From NCBI GenBank assembly GCA_009775605.1, contig VSPV01000002.1, positions 1 to 43,539 of the forward strand: a DNA stretch of 43,539 nucleotides, written 5' to 3'. Shown piece after piece: positions 17,852-26,213 of the stretch. The DNA comes from Paramuribaculum sp. GTDB lineage: Bacteria; Bacteroidota; Bacteroidia; Bacteroidales; Muribaculaceae. Each line of letters starts with the position of its first letter. The first letter of the stretch is position 1. The position numbers were made by a program, and so were the translations under genes. The notes under the pieces are model-generated. The model had not been told where the DNA came from. It saw nothing but the letters and a program-made list of their open reading frames with translations, and ran no database searches.

Positions 17852-18844
17852 TTAGTTTACTTTGGGAACGCTTACGGCGCAAATCAACGAGCCTTTGCCT
17901 TCCAGAGTATATTTCTTGGCCATGGCGGGAAGCAGAACGCTTTCACCGGCTTTGATTTCCACTTTGTTGCCGCGGTCGTCCTCGATGGTCATGTGGCCGT
18001 CGATACAGGTCATGGATGAGAAGCTGTCGAGCTGCGGGTAGAAAGTGCGTGTACCGTCAACAGTGAGTTTCCATACGGAGAAATGGCTGCAGTTTACGAG
18101 TTCAGACATTCCTTCGCCGAGTTCCTGGGGCTTGGTGATATAGTTGGGGTACACATTGTAGTCAATGGCATCTTTGGCGAGGTCGACGTGGAGTTCGCGC
18201 GGTTTTCCAGTCTTGGCGTCAACACGGCCAAAGTCGTAGATGCGGTAAGTGATATCGCTTGTTTCCTGCACTTCCACGAGGAGGTTTCCGGCTCCAATGC
18301 TGTGGATGCGTCCTGCGGGAAGGAAGAATACATCTCCGGGCTTGGACTTATGGTGGGCCACGACATCCATCAGGGTGTTGTCATTGACTTTCTCAACGTA
18401 TTCTTCGGGAGTGACGGGGGAGGAAAGACCTGCACAGATCACGGCGTCGGGTTCTGTATCGACTATATACCACATCTCTGTTTTTCCGAGGGAATTGTGG
18501 CGCTTCATGGCGAGTTCGTCGTCGGGGTGAACCTGAAGGGAGAGGTCGCCGGCAGCGTCGATAATCTTTATGAGCAGGGGGAAGGTGGTGCCGAAACGCT
18601 GGAAGTTAGGTTCGCCAACAAGTGCGGCGCCATATTTCTCAATCATCCGGGTGAGAGTGAGTCCGGCATCAGGGCCGTTCTCAACAACAGATTCATTGCC
18701 TTTTACGCCGGAGATTTCCCAGCTTTCACCTATTTGCTTCTGGTCAGTCACAATACCTTTGAGAGGCGCGATTTTCTCGCCGCCCCAGATTGCGCTTTTG
18801 AGTATGGGGCGAAATTTCAAGGGTGGAATGTTGATATTTTCCAT
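17852..18844 (-). CDS. manA: Mannose-6-phosphate isomerase, class I
   Basis: A 330-aa zinc enzyme that interconverts mannose 6-phosphate and fructose 6-phosphate, linking mannose use and GDP-sugar synthesis to glycolysis. It has a cupin fold with the expected zinc ligands: Gln104 and His106 in LQVHPDDE, Glu123 in KTEMWYI, and a later His181 in GRIHSIGAGNLL. A C-terminal beta domain follows (FSSMTCIDGHMTIEDD). It is the short cupin-type form, without the long helical insertion of the E. coli enzyme. It is monocistronic, with a -7 element upstream and a terminator downstream. The ATG at 18844 gives the normal length. Confidence 0.93.
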   Translation of the reverse strand: MENINIPPLKFRPILKSAIWGGEKIAPLKGIVTDQKQIGESWEISGVKGNESVVENGPDAGLTLTRMIEKYGAALVGEPNFQRFGTTFPLLIKIIDAAGDLSLQVHPDDELAMKRHNSLGKTEMWYIVDTEPDAVICAGLSSPVTPEEYVEKVNDNTLMDVVAHHKSKPGDVFFLPAGRIHSIGAGNLLVEVQETSDITYRIYDFGRVDAKTGKPRELHVDLAKDAIDYNVYPNYITKPQELGEGMSELVNCSHFSVWKLTVDGTRTFYPQLDSFSSMTCIDGHMTIEDDRGNKVEIKAGESVLLPAMAKKYTLEGKGSLICAVSVPKVN

Positions 18845-18872
18845 GATACGCTTTATTGTTACGATTATATTG

Positions 18873-18880
18873 CAAATATA
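18873..18880 (-). promoter_or_regulatory. -7 promoter element for manA
   Basis: On the minus strand this reads TATATTTG, a perfect TAnnTTTG, in an A/T-rich region. The predicted start is near 18868, about 24 nt before the manA ATG. No good -33 box is visible at the usual distance. Confidence 0.5.
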
Positions 18881-18959
18881 CGAAAATATATCTTTGCCTA
18901 ATCTTTTATCAGGAAATAAATTTCAGTAAATTTTTCCGGTGAAAAACAGGATATAAAGA

Positions 18960-18997
18960 AGGCTGCCGTGAGTATCCCGGGGGATATCAGGCAGCCT
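18960..18997 (-). terminator. Hairpin terminator after PPi-phosphofructokinase
   Basis: AGGCTGCC (18960-18967) pairs with GGCAGCCT (18990-18997), and the inner GTATCCC/GGGATAT also pairs. On the minus strand the hairpin is followed by TTCTTTATAT. It begins 40 bases after the phosphofructokinase stop. Confidence 0.65.
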
Positions 18998-19036
18998 CCT
19001 GCAAGCTGAGATTAGGGTGATATCTTAATCAGCGAC

Positions 19037-20683
19037 TTATTTGTCGAGGTGCTCGTATTTGAGGGTCATGGTGCACTGGTCGCAGACATCGGCGGGACCC
19101 CAGTACTGGATAGGACCGGGATAAACGTATGCCGAGTTGATGGCCCATGAGTCGCGTTTGGCGGCGAAGCGCTGGAAGGGAGCGCCGTCAAGACGCACGA
19201 GAGCCTTCTGTATAACGGGCTTCATTTCACCGTGGCGACGTTCCATGTTGAACATCATGGAGATGGGCACACCGCCTGCAAGCCACTGAACTGAGGGCTT
19301 GGTGAGGTTGCGGAGGCTGGAAATGTAACCGGTTACACCTGCGTCGATGAGCCAGGCGGCGTTGAAGCCGAGAGCATAGCAATAGTCGGCGTCGAAGTTT
19401 GAGGGAGCGGCGCAGCGTCCTTCATAGCCGAAGAAGTGGTGGAGGGGAGAGAACTTGCCGTTGTACTGACCGGCGGCACGCATTTCCTCGAGGCGACGGC
19501 CTACCATCTCGCTGAGAAGCTTCTCGGTCTCGATGAGCGAAACCTGAACGTTTCCGTGGGGGTCGCGGTCGAGGGTGAGCTGACGGGCTACACCAAGGGG
19601 AAGTGAAGCGTAAACCTCGGCATTCTCCTTTGAGAGGTTCTCAAGGACGAACTTGCGCTGGTCTTCGGGAGACAGTTTGTGGAAGTCGGTGGCTTTGGCG
19701 AGAAGGTCGTTGAGCTGTGCTATGAGGTTTTTCATAGCGGGGATGAACTCGATGAGACCTTCGGGAATCAGCACGGTTCCGAAGTTGTTGCCGTCGGCTG
19801 CACGGGCAGCAACGATGCCGGCAATGTAATCAACCACATCGTTGAGGGTCATGTTTTTTGCCTCAACCTCCTCGGAGATGATGCAGATGTTAGGCTGTGT
19901 CTGGAGGGCGCATTCAAGAGCGATATGGGAAGCGGAGCGGCCCATGAGCTTGATGAAGTGCCAGTATTTCTTGGCCGAGAAGCAGTCGCGCTGAATGTTG
20001 CCGATAAGTTCGGAGTAAACCTTGGTGGCGGTGTCGAAGCCGAAGGAAGCCTCTACAACGTCGTTCTTGAGGTCGCCGTCGATGGTCTTGGGGCAGCCGA
20101 GCACCTGAACGCCTGCGCCGATGCCCTTGTAGTATTCGGCGAGAATAGCGGCGTTGGTGTTGGAGTCGTCGCCGCCAATGATTACGAGAGCGGTGATGCC
20201 GAGCTGCTTGAGGATTTCAAGGCCTTTGTCGAACTGCTCTTTCTTTTCGAGCTTGGTACGGCCGGAACCGATGATGTCGAAACCGCCTGTGTTGCGGTAT
20301 TCGTCGATGATATCGGAAGTGAGTTCGATGTATTTGTGGTCAACGAGACCGCCGGGGCCCATGAGGAAACCGTAGAGGCGGCTGTCGCGGTTGATTTTCT
20401 TGATGCCGTCGAAGAGGCCGCAGATCACATTGTGTCCGCCGGGAGCCTGTCCGCCGGAGAGGATAACGCCTACATTGATGGGCTTGCCGGGAACGGGGTT
20501 GGGATTTTTCTCGAAGGTGAGCTCGGGAAGACCGTAGGTGTTGGGGAAAAGTTTGCTGATTTCCTCCTGGTCGGCAACGGAATGTGTGGGTTTGCCTTCA
20601 ACAGCCTTTACGGAGCCGGTGAGGGTCACGGGCAGTTTGGGCTGGTAGGAGGCGCGGGCTATTTGCAATGCGCTTTTCTTCAT
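19037..20683 (-). CDS. pfp: Diphosphate-fructose-6-phosphate 1-phosphotransferase
   Basis: A 548-aa reversible phosphofructokinase that uses pyrophosphate instead of ATP. GGQAPGGHN (77-85) binds the phosphate donor, and GGDDSNTNA (170-178) carries the GGDD signature that excludes ATP and marks PPi enzymes. PKTIDGDLKN (198-207) holds the catalytic aspartate and the lysine typical of PPi-PFK, and MGRSASHIALE binds fructose 6-phosphate. The length matches the long plant-beta-like group common in Bacteroidota. It lies alone between its own upstream signals and a terminator, consistent with high expression of a central glycolytic step. The ATG at 20683 is supported by a typical N-terminus. Confidence 0.95.
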   Translation of the reverse strand: MKKSALQIARASYQPKLPVTLTGSVKAVEGKPTHSVADQEEISKLFPNTYGLPELTFEKNPNPVPGKPINVGVILSGGQAPGGHNVICGLFDGIKKINRDSRLYGFLMGPGGLVDHKYIELTSDIIDEYRNTGGFDIIGSGRTKLEKKEQFDKGLEILKQLGITALVIIGGDDSNTNAAILAEYYKGIGAGVQVLGCPKTIDGDLKNDVVEASFGFDTATKVYSELIGNIQRDCFSAKKYWHFIKLMGRSASHIALECALQTQPNICIISEEVEAKNMTLNDVVDYIAGIVAARAADGNNFGTVLIPEGLIEFIPAMKNLIAQLNDLLAKATDFHKLSPEDQRKFVLENLSKENAEVYASLPLGVARQLTLDRDPHGNVQVSLIETEKLLSEMVGRRLEEMRAAGQYNGKFSPLHHFFGYEGRCAAPSNFDADYCYALGFNAAWLIDAGVTGYISSLRNLTKPSVQWLAGGVPISMMFNMERRHGEMKPVIQKALVRLDGAPFQRFAAKRDSWAINSAYVYPGPIQYWGPADVCDQCTMTLKYEHLDK

Positions 20684-20730
20684 TAATATAAGTCTTTATT
20701 AGTTAGTAAAATAAATCTGATTGACGGTTG

Positions 20731-20748
20731 GCGCCAATATCATGGCGC
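20731..20748. other. Perfect inverted repeat in the pfp 5' leader
   Basis: GCGCCA (20731-20736) and TGGCGC (20743-20748) form a 6-bp palindrome around a 6-nt loop. It lies between the likely pfp promoter and its ATG, so it would fold in the leader or serve as a dimeric protein-binding site. Either reading is inference. Confidence 0.35.
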
Positions 20749-20757
20749 TATTTTATG

Positions 20758-20789
20758 CAAAGTTCGTAATAATTTTCTTTTCTGTCAAT
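20758..20789 (-). promoter_or_regulatory. Probable promoter for pfp
   Basis: On the minus strand ATTG (20786-20789) is followed after 20 nt by GAACTTTG (20758-20765). Each box has one mismatch to the TTTG and TAnnTTTG consensus. The predicted start is near 20753, giving a leader of about 70 nt that includes the inverted repeat at 20731-20748. Confidence 0.45.
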
Positions 20790-20826
20790 TGCCGCACGCC
20801 ATTTTTTATGGCTTTTTGCTAAAGGA

Positions 20827-22122
20827 TTATACCGAGGCCGGGAGATTGTCGCCGGCCACTGCGGTTGAGAGAAGCTCGGGGCGCAGATATTTACGGGCCA
20901 TGTCTGCGATATCGTCAGGCGTTAGATCGCGGAGAATGTCGACCTGTCGGCGGAAGTAGCCGGGTTTCATGCCGCCTATGAGCATGCTTGCGAGATAGTC
21001 GGCTACGGAATATGGGGTCTCGAGCAGTGCGGCAAGGTTAGAACCCATGGCGCGGCGGAAGCGGACCAGTTCTTCTCCCTGCGGCGGGTTCTGGGCCAGA
21101 GATGCCATTTCGTGGCGCACTTCTTCCACGAGAGCTCCGACGCTGGAATTGTCCGTATCGGCGCTGATCTGGATATATGCTCCGTCGAGCATCCCGAGCA
21201 GAGAGGCGCCTATCCCGTAGGTTAGCCATTTTTCCTCGCGTATGTTTGTCATGAGGCGGCTTCCTAAATATCCTCCGAGGGCATTCACCGCCAGACGCAG
21301 GGGAAGATAGGGGGGGGGGGAGCGGGGAACCGCCGGGAGCACGATATTGACGGCGCTTTGCGTGGCTCCGGGAAGAGTGACGGAACGATAGGTGCCGGCG
21401 GGGGCCGGAGAGAAGGGCACTATGTTCAGATCACCGCTGCCGGAGGGGGCATCGGATGTACGGGAGAAGGTATCGGCAACCTTGGCGATGACTTCCGGCG
21501 TTACTCCTCCGGCAAGAATAATCCTGATATGGGACGGGGAGGTGATGCGGTTGTGGAAATCGACAATCTCCTCGCGCGATATGGCGCGGATGGTTTCAGC
21601 GGTATCGGTGACGGCCATAGGATGGGTGCTTCCCATGATCAGGGCGTCGGAAAGGCATTTAGAGCGGAAATCAACGTCTTTATGCGAAATCTCTATTGAT
21701 TTGGCGAGGGCTTCGCGGCGCGTGAGAAATGCCGGCTCCGGAAATGTGGGGTTGAATACGATGTCGCGGAGCAGAGGGAGGATAACATCCAGCTTGGATG
21801 AGAGACAGTAGACGGTCACAACGGTGAAGTGGCTGTTGTCGGACTGTTTTAACCACGCTCCGTTGTAGTCAAGCATATCGGCTATTCTTTCTCCGGAATA
21901 GGCGGCGGTGCCTTCTCGGAGCAGGATAGACCTGAGGGCGGAGAGGGCAGGGGAGCCGGCTTCGGGAGCGCCTCCGGGCATTACGATTGTGAGCATGCAG
22001 AGGTCGGCGCTTTCGCGGCGCAGGACGTGAAGTTCCGCGCCGGACGGAAGCACCGAGGACTGAAATTCGGGAATCTCAGGAAATGTAAGCTCTCCGACCG
22101 GAGGACAGGGGGTGATTCTCAT
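20827..22122 (-). CDS. M16-family peptidase-like protein lacking the zinc motif, with an 11-base homopolymer
   Basis: A 431-aa single M16 (pitrilysin/processing-peptidase) unit. The HxxEH zinc motif is absent: the matching helix reads SPALSALRSILLREGT (57-72). The C-terminal signature LGGYLGSRLMTNIREEKWLTYG is intact, which fits the non-catalytic partner subunits of M16 heterodimers. No catalytic M16 partner is in the window. The gene follows kdsB with a 4-bp overlap (ATGA), at the end of a long operon. Codons around residues 268-271 contain 11 consecutive C on the coding strand, so slippage by one base would truncate the protein just before the C-terminal signature. No signal peptide; probably cytoplasmic. 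Confidence 0.88.
   Translation of the reverse strand: MRITPCPPVGELTFPEIPEFQSSVLPSGAELHVLRRESADLCMLTIVMPGGAPEAGSPALSALRSILLREGTAAYSGERIADMLDYNGAWLKQSDNSHFTVVTVYCLSSKLDVILPLLRDIVFNPTFPEPAFLTRREALAKSIEISHKDVDFRSKCLSDALIMGSTHPMAVTDTAETIRAISREEIVDFHNRITSPSHIRIILAGGVTPEVIAKVADTFSRTSDAPSGSGDLNIVPFSPAPAGTYRSVTLPGATQSAVNIVLPAVPRSPPPYLPLRLAVNALGGYLGSRLMTNIREEKWLTYGIGASLLGMLDGAYIQISADTDNSSVGALVEEVRHEMASLAQNPPQGEELVRFRRAMGSNLAALLETPYSVADYLASMLIGGMKPGYFRRQVDILRDLTPDDIADMARKYLRPELLSTAVAGDNLPASV
21310..21320. repeat. 11-base homopolymeric G tract inside the M16 coding sequence
   Basis: Eleven consecutive G on the plus strand, which are C on the coding strand, encode part of Ser and three Pro (RSPPPY). It is the longest homopolymer I noticed in the window. 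Such tracts are classic slipped-strand sites, and also a common place for sequencing or assembly error. Confidence 0.9.
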
Positions 22123-22886
22123 TCGCGGCCGTTTGAGTTGAGAAGCTTTATGGCAGCCTCGAGATCGGCGGGGGTGTCTATGCCGATTGTCTCAATATCG
22201 GTGACTCCGACACGGATTTTGTAACCGGCCTGGAGCCAGCGGAGCTGTTCGAGCGACTCGGCAAGCTCAAGCGATGACTGGGGCAACTTTACAATCTCGG
22301 CAAGCACGTCGGCACGATAGGCATACATGCCGATATGTGTGTGGAACGTGGTTTTGTGGAGCCACTCCTTCCATTCGGCGCCGCGCACGTAAGGGATAAT
22401 GGAACGGCTGAAATAGAGGGCGTTCATGGCCGAGTCCATGACGACCTTGGGGGTATTGGGGTTGAACAGCGCATCGAAGCCGCGCTCGGGATTGAAGCGG
22501 CGCACGAGGGTGGCTATCTGAACCTGGGGAGTATCGAAGCAGCTTTTCAGCGCTTCTATCTGAGCGGGGTCAACGAAAGGTTCGTCGCCCTGGATGTTTA
22601 TTATTACCGAAGCATCGGAGCCGCTTCGGGTGTAGGCTTCGAAACAGCGGTCGGTTCCGCTGCGGTGGTCGGGAGAGGTCATTACCGCGTTGCCGCCGAA
22701 TGCCTCGACGGTGTCGAAGATACGGGCGTCGTCGGTAGCCACGAGCACGTGGTCGAGGGCTTTGGACGCCTGGCGGTAGACGCGCTCGATCATGGTCATG
22801 CCGCCGATATCGGCAAGGGGTTTGCCCGGGAAGCGCGTGGAAGCGTATCGGGCAGGAATTATGCCTATAAAAGTGTTGGGTTGCAT
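22119..22886 (-). CDS. kdsB: 3-deoxy-manno-octulosonate cytidylyltransferase
   Basis: A 255-aa cytosolic enzyme that activates Kdo as CMP-Kdo for lipid A-core synthesis. The N-terminal motif PARYASTRFPGKPL (11-24) binds CTP. INIQGDEPFVDP (about 95-106) and the later VGVTDIETIGIDTPADLEAA match the family closely, and the length is standard. It sits 2 bp after the PHP phosphatase gene and overlaps the M16 gene by 4 bp, inside the floA-cstA operon. It is the only recognisable Kdo-pathway gene in the window. Confidence 0.96.
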   Translation of the reverse strand: MQPNTFIGIIPARYASTRFPGKPLADIGGMTMIERVYRQASKALDHVLVATDDARIFDTVEAFGGNAVMTSPDHRSGTDRCFEAYTRSGSDASVIINIQGDEPFVDPAQIEALKSCFDTPQVQIATLVRRFNPERGFDALFNPNTPKVVMDSAMNALYFSRSIIPYVRGAEWKEWLHKTTFHTHIGMYAYRADVLAEIVKLPQSSLELAESLEQLRWLQAGYKIRVGVTDIETIGIDTPADLEAAIKLLNSNGRE

Positions 22887-22888
22887 AG

Positions 22889-23731
22889 TCAGAGTGTTGA
22901 AATTGAAGTTTCTGCGGCTGCTTTTTCAAGCATGGCGAGGGCCTCGGGGCGCGAGGCGTTGATAAGAGCGGGGTAATGAGCGTCGGAATTCACCACGATA
23001 GGGACGCCTGCCTTGAGCAGAATGGGCCAGACTGACGGAGAGGGGAAGAGTCGGCTGTGTTCGGCAAGAGCCTTGGTGTTGATTTCGACCGTGACGCCGG
23101 AGGCTATTATCGCGTCGGTAAGTTCCAGGAGACGGCGACGGTAGAATGGCTCGTCTTCGAGACCGGGATGGAAATGAGACCCGTTGTGCCCGATTTTGTC
23201 GAAATGGCCGATGAGGTCGAACCCTCCGGCCTCAATCATGGCCAGACTCTGGTCGAAGAAAGTGTCGACCACATAATGTATATCGTCGTGGAAGTAATCG
23301 TGCATCTTCCGGCGGAAGCTGTCATAATGGCCGTCTATATCAACCGGCTGTCCGGTATCGGGCGCGGGGATGAAATGGACCGATCCAATACGGTAGTCGA
23401 GAGGAAGCTGCCGGAAATAGTCGATAGCCGGACCCCAGTGGGGACCGAGGTAGTCAATTTCCATGGAAGCGTAGAATCTTATGCCTGAGGATTCATAGAG
23501 GCTGTTGAGGCGGTTGACCTCAGCAAGATACACGGGCACATCGGCTTCGGCCATATTGCAGGGCGAGTCTATGGGCACAGGAGAGTGGGGCGAGAATCCC
23601 CAGTGGCGGAATCCGGCTTCTGAGGCTGCGTCGGCAAATTCGGCCATGGTGGCACGGCCGTCGCAGAACTGGGTGTGACTGTGAAAGTTATAGCGGCTGT
23701 CGCCAAGCGTTATGGAACTGAAGTCAAACAT
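22889..23731 (-). CDS. PHP-domain phosphatase, histidinol-phosphatase (HisK)-like
   Basis: A 280-aa PHP-superfamily metal-dependent phosphoesterase. NFHSHTQFCDG (residues 15-25) gives the first metal-binding histidines (17, 19), and Asp24 follows. Further ligands are visible in GFSPHSP, the ASMEIDYLG segment, DLIGHFDKIGHNG, and VNSDAHYPALI near the C-terminus. The layout matches HisK-type histidinol-phosphate phosphatases, but no other his genes are nearby, so the physiological substrate is uncertain. The start overlaps the cstA stop by 8 bp, suggesting translational coupling. Confidence 0.85.
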   Translation of the reverse strand: MFDFSSITLGDSRYNFHSHTQFCDGRATMAEFADAASEAGFRHWGFSPHSPVPIDSPCNMAEADVPVYLAEVNRLNSLYESSGIRFYASMEIDYLGPHWGPAIDYFRQLPLDYRIGSVHFIPAPDTGQPVDIDGHYDSFRRKMHDYFHDDIHYVVDTFFDQSLAMIEAGGFDLIGHFDKIGHNGSHFHPGLEDEPFYRRRLLELTDAIIASGVTVEINTKALAEHSRLFPSPSVWPILLKAGVPIVVNSDAHYPALINASRPEALAMLEKAAAETSISTL

Positions 23732-25172
23732 TGACGGACTCCATCATTTTACGGTTATATACACTTTTGAAATGGAAGAAGATTGCGGCGCAAATGCCTG
23801 CAACAGCTATGCCCACGCCTGTGGCCACGGCGATGCCGAGACCGAACCCTTCGGGGCGCGGCGCGAAAAGGAGATAGGTGACGCATACGGCGGTCATGAA
23901 CATGGCCGGGAGAAGCGCTATCCAGTAAATGGAGCGGGATTTTATAAGGTAGACGGCGACGGCCCAGAGAGTGAAAGCCGCCAGTGTCTGGTTGCTCCAG
24001 GCGAAGTATCTCCAGAGGATATTGAAATCGATTGACATGAAAAGTACCACCAGAGCAAGCAGAGGAGCTGTCATGACGAGGCGTTTCCAGATAGGTTTCT
24101 GGTCGAAGCGGAACCAGTCGGCCAAGGTGAGGCGCGCGCTGCGCAGGGCGGTGTCACCGGTGCTGATGGGAGCGGCGATCACGCCGAGAACCGCGAGAAC
24201 GCCACCTACTGTTCCGAGCCAGCCGAAGGATACGTCGTGGACAAGGGTGCCGGTGGTGTGGCCGGGCTGTGCGAGGTAAGCGGCAATGGCGTCGTAGCTG
24301 CCGCAGAAAGCCACGGCGGCAGCGGCCCAGATGAGGGCAACGATGCCTTCGGTGACCATAGCGCCGTAGAAAATGGGGCGTGCGAGCTTTTCGTTGACCA
24401 TGCAACGTGCCATCATGGGCGACTGGGTGGCATGAAAACCGGAAATCGCACCGCAGGCTATGCTCACGAACATCATGGGGAAAACGGGGTAGCCCGAGGG
24501 GTTGTGGCTGGTGAAAGAATCACGGAATGTCACCGGCATTTCCACGTCGCCCACAATCAGCACCACAAGGATGCCGACGGCCATGAAGAGCAGGGCAAAG
24601 CCGAACACTGGATAGATATTGCCGATGAGCTTGTCGATGGGGAGAAGCGTGGCAAGCACATAATAAGCAAGAATGGCCAGAACCCAGAACTGGGAATTGA
24701 GGCTTTCGGGGGTGAGGGTGGCGAGGAGTCCGGCGGGGGTGACGATGAAGACCGTGGTGACCAGAACGAGGAGGAGCACGGAGAACACACGTATCACCAT
24801 TTTCACTCCCTGACCGAGATGAGTGCCGATGATTTCGGGAAGCGAAGCTCCGTCGGCGCGCAGACTTATCACTCCGGCACAGAAATCGTGGACTCCGCCG
24901 GCGAAGATTGTTCCGAGAGCTATCCAGAGGAAGGCGGCCGGACCGAACATTATGCCCATTATAGCGCCGAAAATGGGGCCGAGACCCGCGATGTTCAGAA
25001 ACTGAATAAGAAACACTCTCCAGGTGGGGAGGGGGCGGTAATCGATGTCGTCGCGGCGCGTTATGGCCGGCATGGGCCGAGAGGCGTCGGTGCGCAGCAG
25101 GCGATCTACCAGCAGACCATAGAGGAAATAGCCCCCTATGAGAATAGCGAGTGAGATTAGGAATGCGGTCAT
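23724..25172 (-). CDS. cstA: CstA-family carbon starvation / peptide or pyruvate transporter
   Basis: A 482-aa inner-membrane protein with about 12-13 predicted helices. The N-terminal CstA signature includes FLIQFLNIAGLGPIFGAIMG and FAGGVHDFCAGVISLRADG, and GFHATQSPMMARCM matches a conserved transporter core segment. Family members import pyruvate or peptides under carbon limitation. This is the shorter form (about 480 aa versus about 700 in E. coli), usual outside Proteobacteria. It is 8 bp after floA and overlaps the PHP gene. The specific substrate is not determinable from sequence. Confidence 0.92.
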   Translation of the reverse strand: MTAFLISLAILIGGYFLYGLLVDRLLRTDASRPMPAITRRDDIDYRPLPTWRVFLIQFLNIAGLGPIFGAIMGIMFGPAAFLWIALGTIFAGGVHDFCAGVISLRADGASLPEIIGTHLGQGVKMVIRVFSVLLLVLVTTVFIVTPAGLLATLTPESLNSQFWVLAILAYYVLATLLPIDKLIGNIYPVFGFALLFMAVGILVVLIVGDVEMPVTFRDSFTSHNPSGYPVFPMMFVSIACGAISGFHATQSPMMARCMVNEKLARPIFYGAMVTEGIVALIWAAAAVAFCGSYDAIAAYLAQPGHTTGTLVHDVSFGWLGTVGGVLAVLGVIAAPISTGDTALRSARLTLADWFRFDQKPIWKRLVMTAPLLALVVLFMSIDFNILWRYFAWSNQTLAAFTLWAVAVYLIKSRSIYWIALLPAMFMTAVCVTYLLFAPRPEGFGLGIAVATGVGIAVAGICAAIFFHFKSVYNRKMMESVNV

Positions 25173-25180
25173 GGACGGAA

Positions 25181-26161
25181 TCAGATGGGTGAGGAGGCGG
25201 GTGATGCCGGGCTGGCTATGGCATCGCGCATGGCGGTGTCGGACTGGACGTTTTTCATTTTGTAGTAGTCCATAATTCCGAGATTTCCGGAGCGGAAGGC
25301 CTCGGCCATCGCGAGGGGGAGCTGTGCCTCGGCCTCAATGACCTTAGCACGGGCCTCCTGGGCGCGGGCTTTCATCTCCTGCTCGAGGGCTATGGCCATT
25401 GCGCGGCGTTCCTCGGCCTTGGCCTGGGCGATATTCTTGTCGGCCTGCGACTGGTCGATCTGCAGGGCGGCGCCGATGTTCTTGCCTATGTCGATGTCGG
25501 CGATATCAATGGAGAGAATCTCGAATGCCGTTCCGGAATCGAGACCTTTGCGGAGCACCACTTTTGATATGCTGTCGGGGTTCTCGAGCACCTGCTTGTG
25601 GCTCTCGCTGGAGCCGATGGAGCTTACGATGCCCTCGCCGACGCGGGCAAGCACGGTGTCTTCACCGGCACCCCCGACGAGCTGGCGGATGTTGGCGCGC
25701 ACCGTTACGCGGGCTATTGCTATGAGCTGGATGCCGTCCTTGGCCACGGCTGTTACGGGGGGAGTCTCAATCACCTTTGGATTCACGCTCATCTGCACGG
25801 CCTGGAATACGTCTCGTCCGGCAAGGTCGATGGCGGTGGCCATTTTGAATCCGAGGTCGATGTTGGCTTTGGATGCCGACACAAGCGCATGGACAACTTT
25901 CTCGAAGTCGCCTCCGGCCAGATAGTGGGCCTCGAGGTCGTCGCGGGTCACGTCGGACAGGCCGGCTTTATGGGCCTCAATCATGGCCTGTACAATTTTC
26001 GCTACGGGTACTTTACGAATGCGCATGAGCACCAGCTGCATCATCGACACGTGCACACCGCTGACCCTTGCGGAAATCCAGAGGAAGAAGGGGACGTAGT
26101 AGAAAAACACGCACAGCAGTATTACTACGACCACGCAGAGGATAATGATGGTTAATTCCAT
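25181..26161 (-). CDS. floA: Flotillin-like protein FloA
   Basis: A 326-aa bacterial flotillin (UPF0365 group) that organises membrane microdomains. An N-terminal membrane hairpin (about residues 3-27, IIILCVVVVILLCVFFYYVPF) is followed by an SPFH/band 7 domain (about 40-230). A C-terminal Glu/Ala-rich coiled coil follows (about 235-300, with repeats such as AKAEERRAMAIALEQEMKAR), and then a short tail. In many bacteria floA follows an NfeD-type gene; here the upstream gene is a TPR/PD40 protein instead. cstA follows after 8 bp, so a membrane transporter is co-expressed with the scaffold. Confidence 0.94.
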   Translation of the reverse strand: MELTIIILCVVVVILLCVFFYYVPFFLWISARVSGVHVSMMQLVLMRIRKVPVAKIVQAMIEAHKAGLSDVTRDDLEAHYLAGGDFEKVVHALVSASKANIDLGFKMATAIDLAGRDVFQAVQMSVNPKVIETPPVTAVAKDGIQLIAIARVTVRANIRQLVGGAGEDTVLARVGEGIVSSIGSSESHKQVLENPDSISKVVLRKGLDSGTAFEILSIDIADIDIGKNIGAALQIDQSQADKNIAQAKAEERRAMAIALEQEMKARAQEARAKVIEAEAQLPLAMAEAFRSGNLGIMDYYKMKNVQSDTAMRDAIASPASPASSPI

Positions 26162-26213
26162 AAGGTGAATTGGTTTATTGATTGTTGAATTGAATCGTTG
26201 GAGAGATGCCGGA

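Noticed and set aside
18889..18896. Plus-strand TATCTTTG, a full -7 match, opposite manA
   Set aside because: No plus-strand gene or stable RNA follows before the convergent pfp region, and no -33 box is present; probably a chance match in an A/T-rich leader.
20799..20815. Small hairpin GCCAT-ATGGC followed by TTTTT on the plus strand
   Set aside because: The stem is only 5 bp, and no plus-strand transcript ends here; on the minus strand there is no T tail for the M16 operon.
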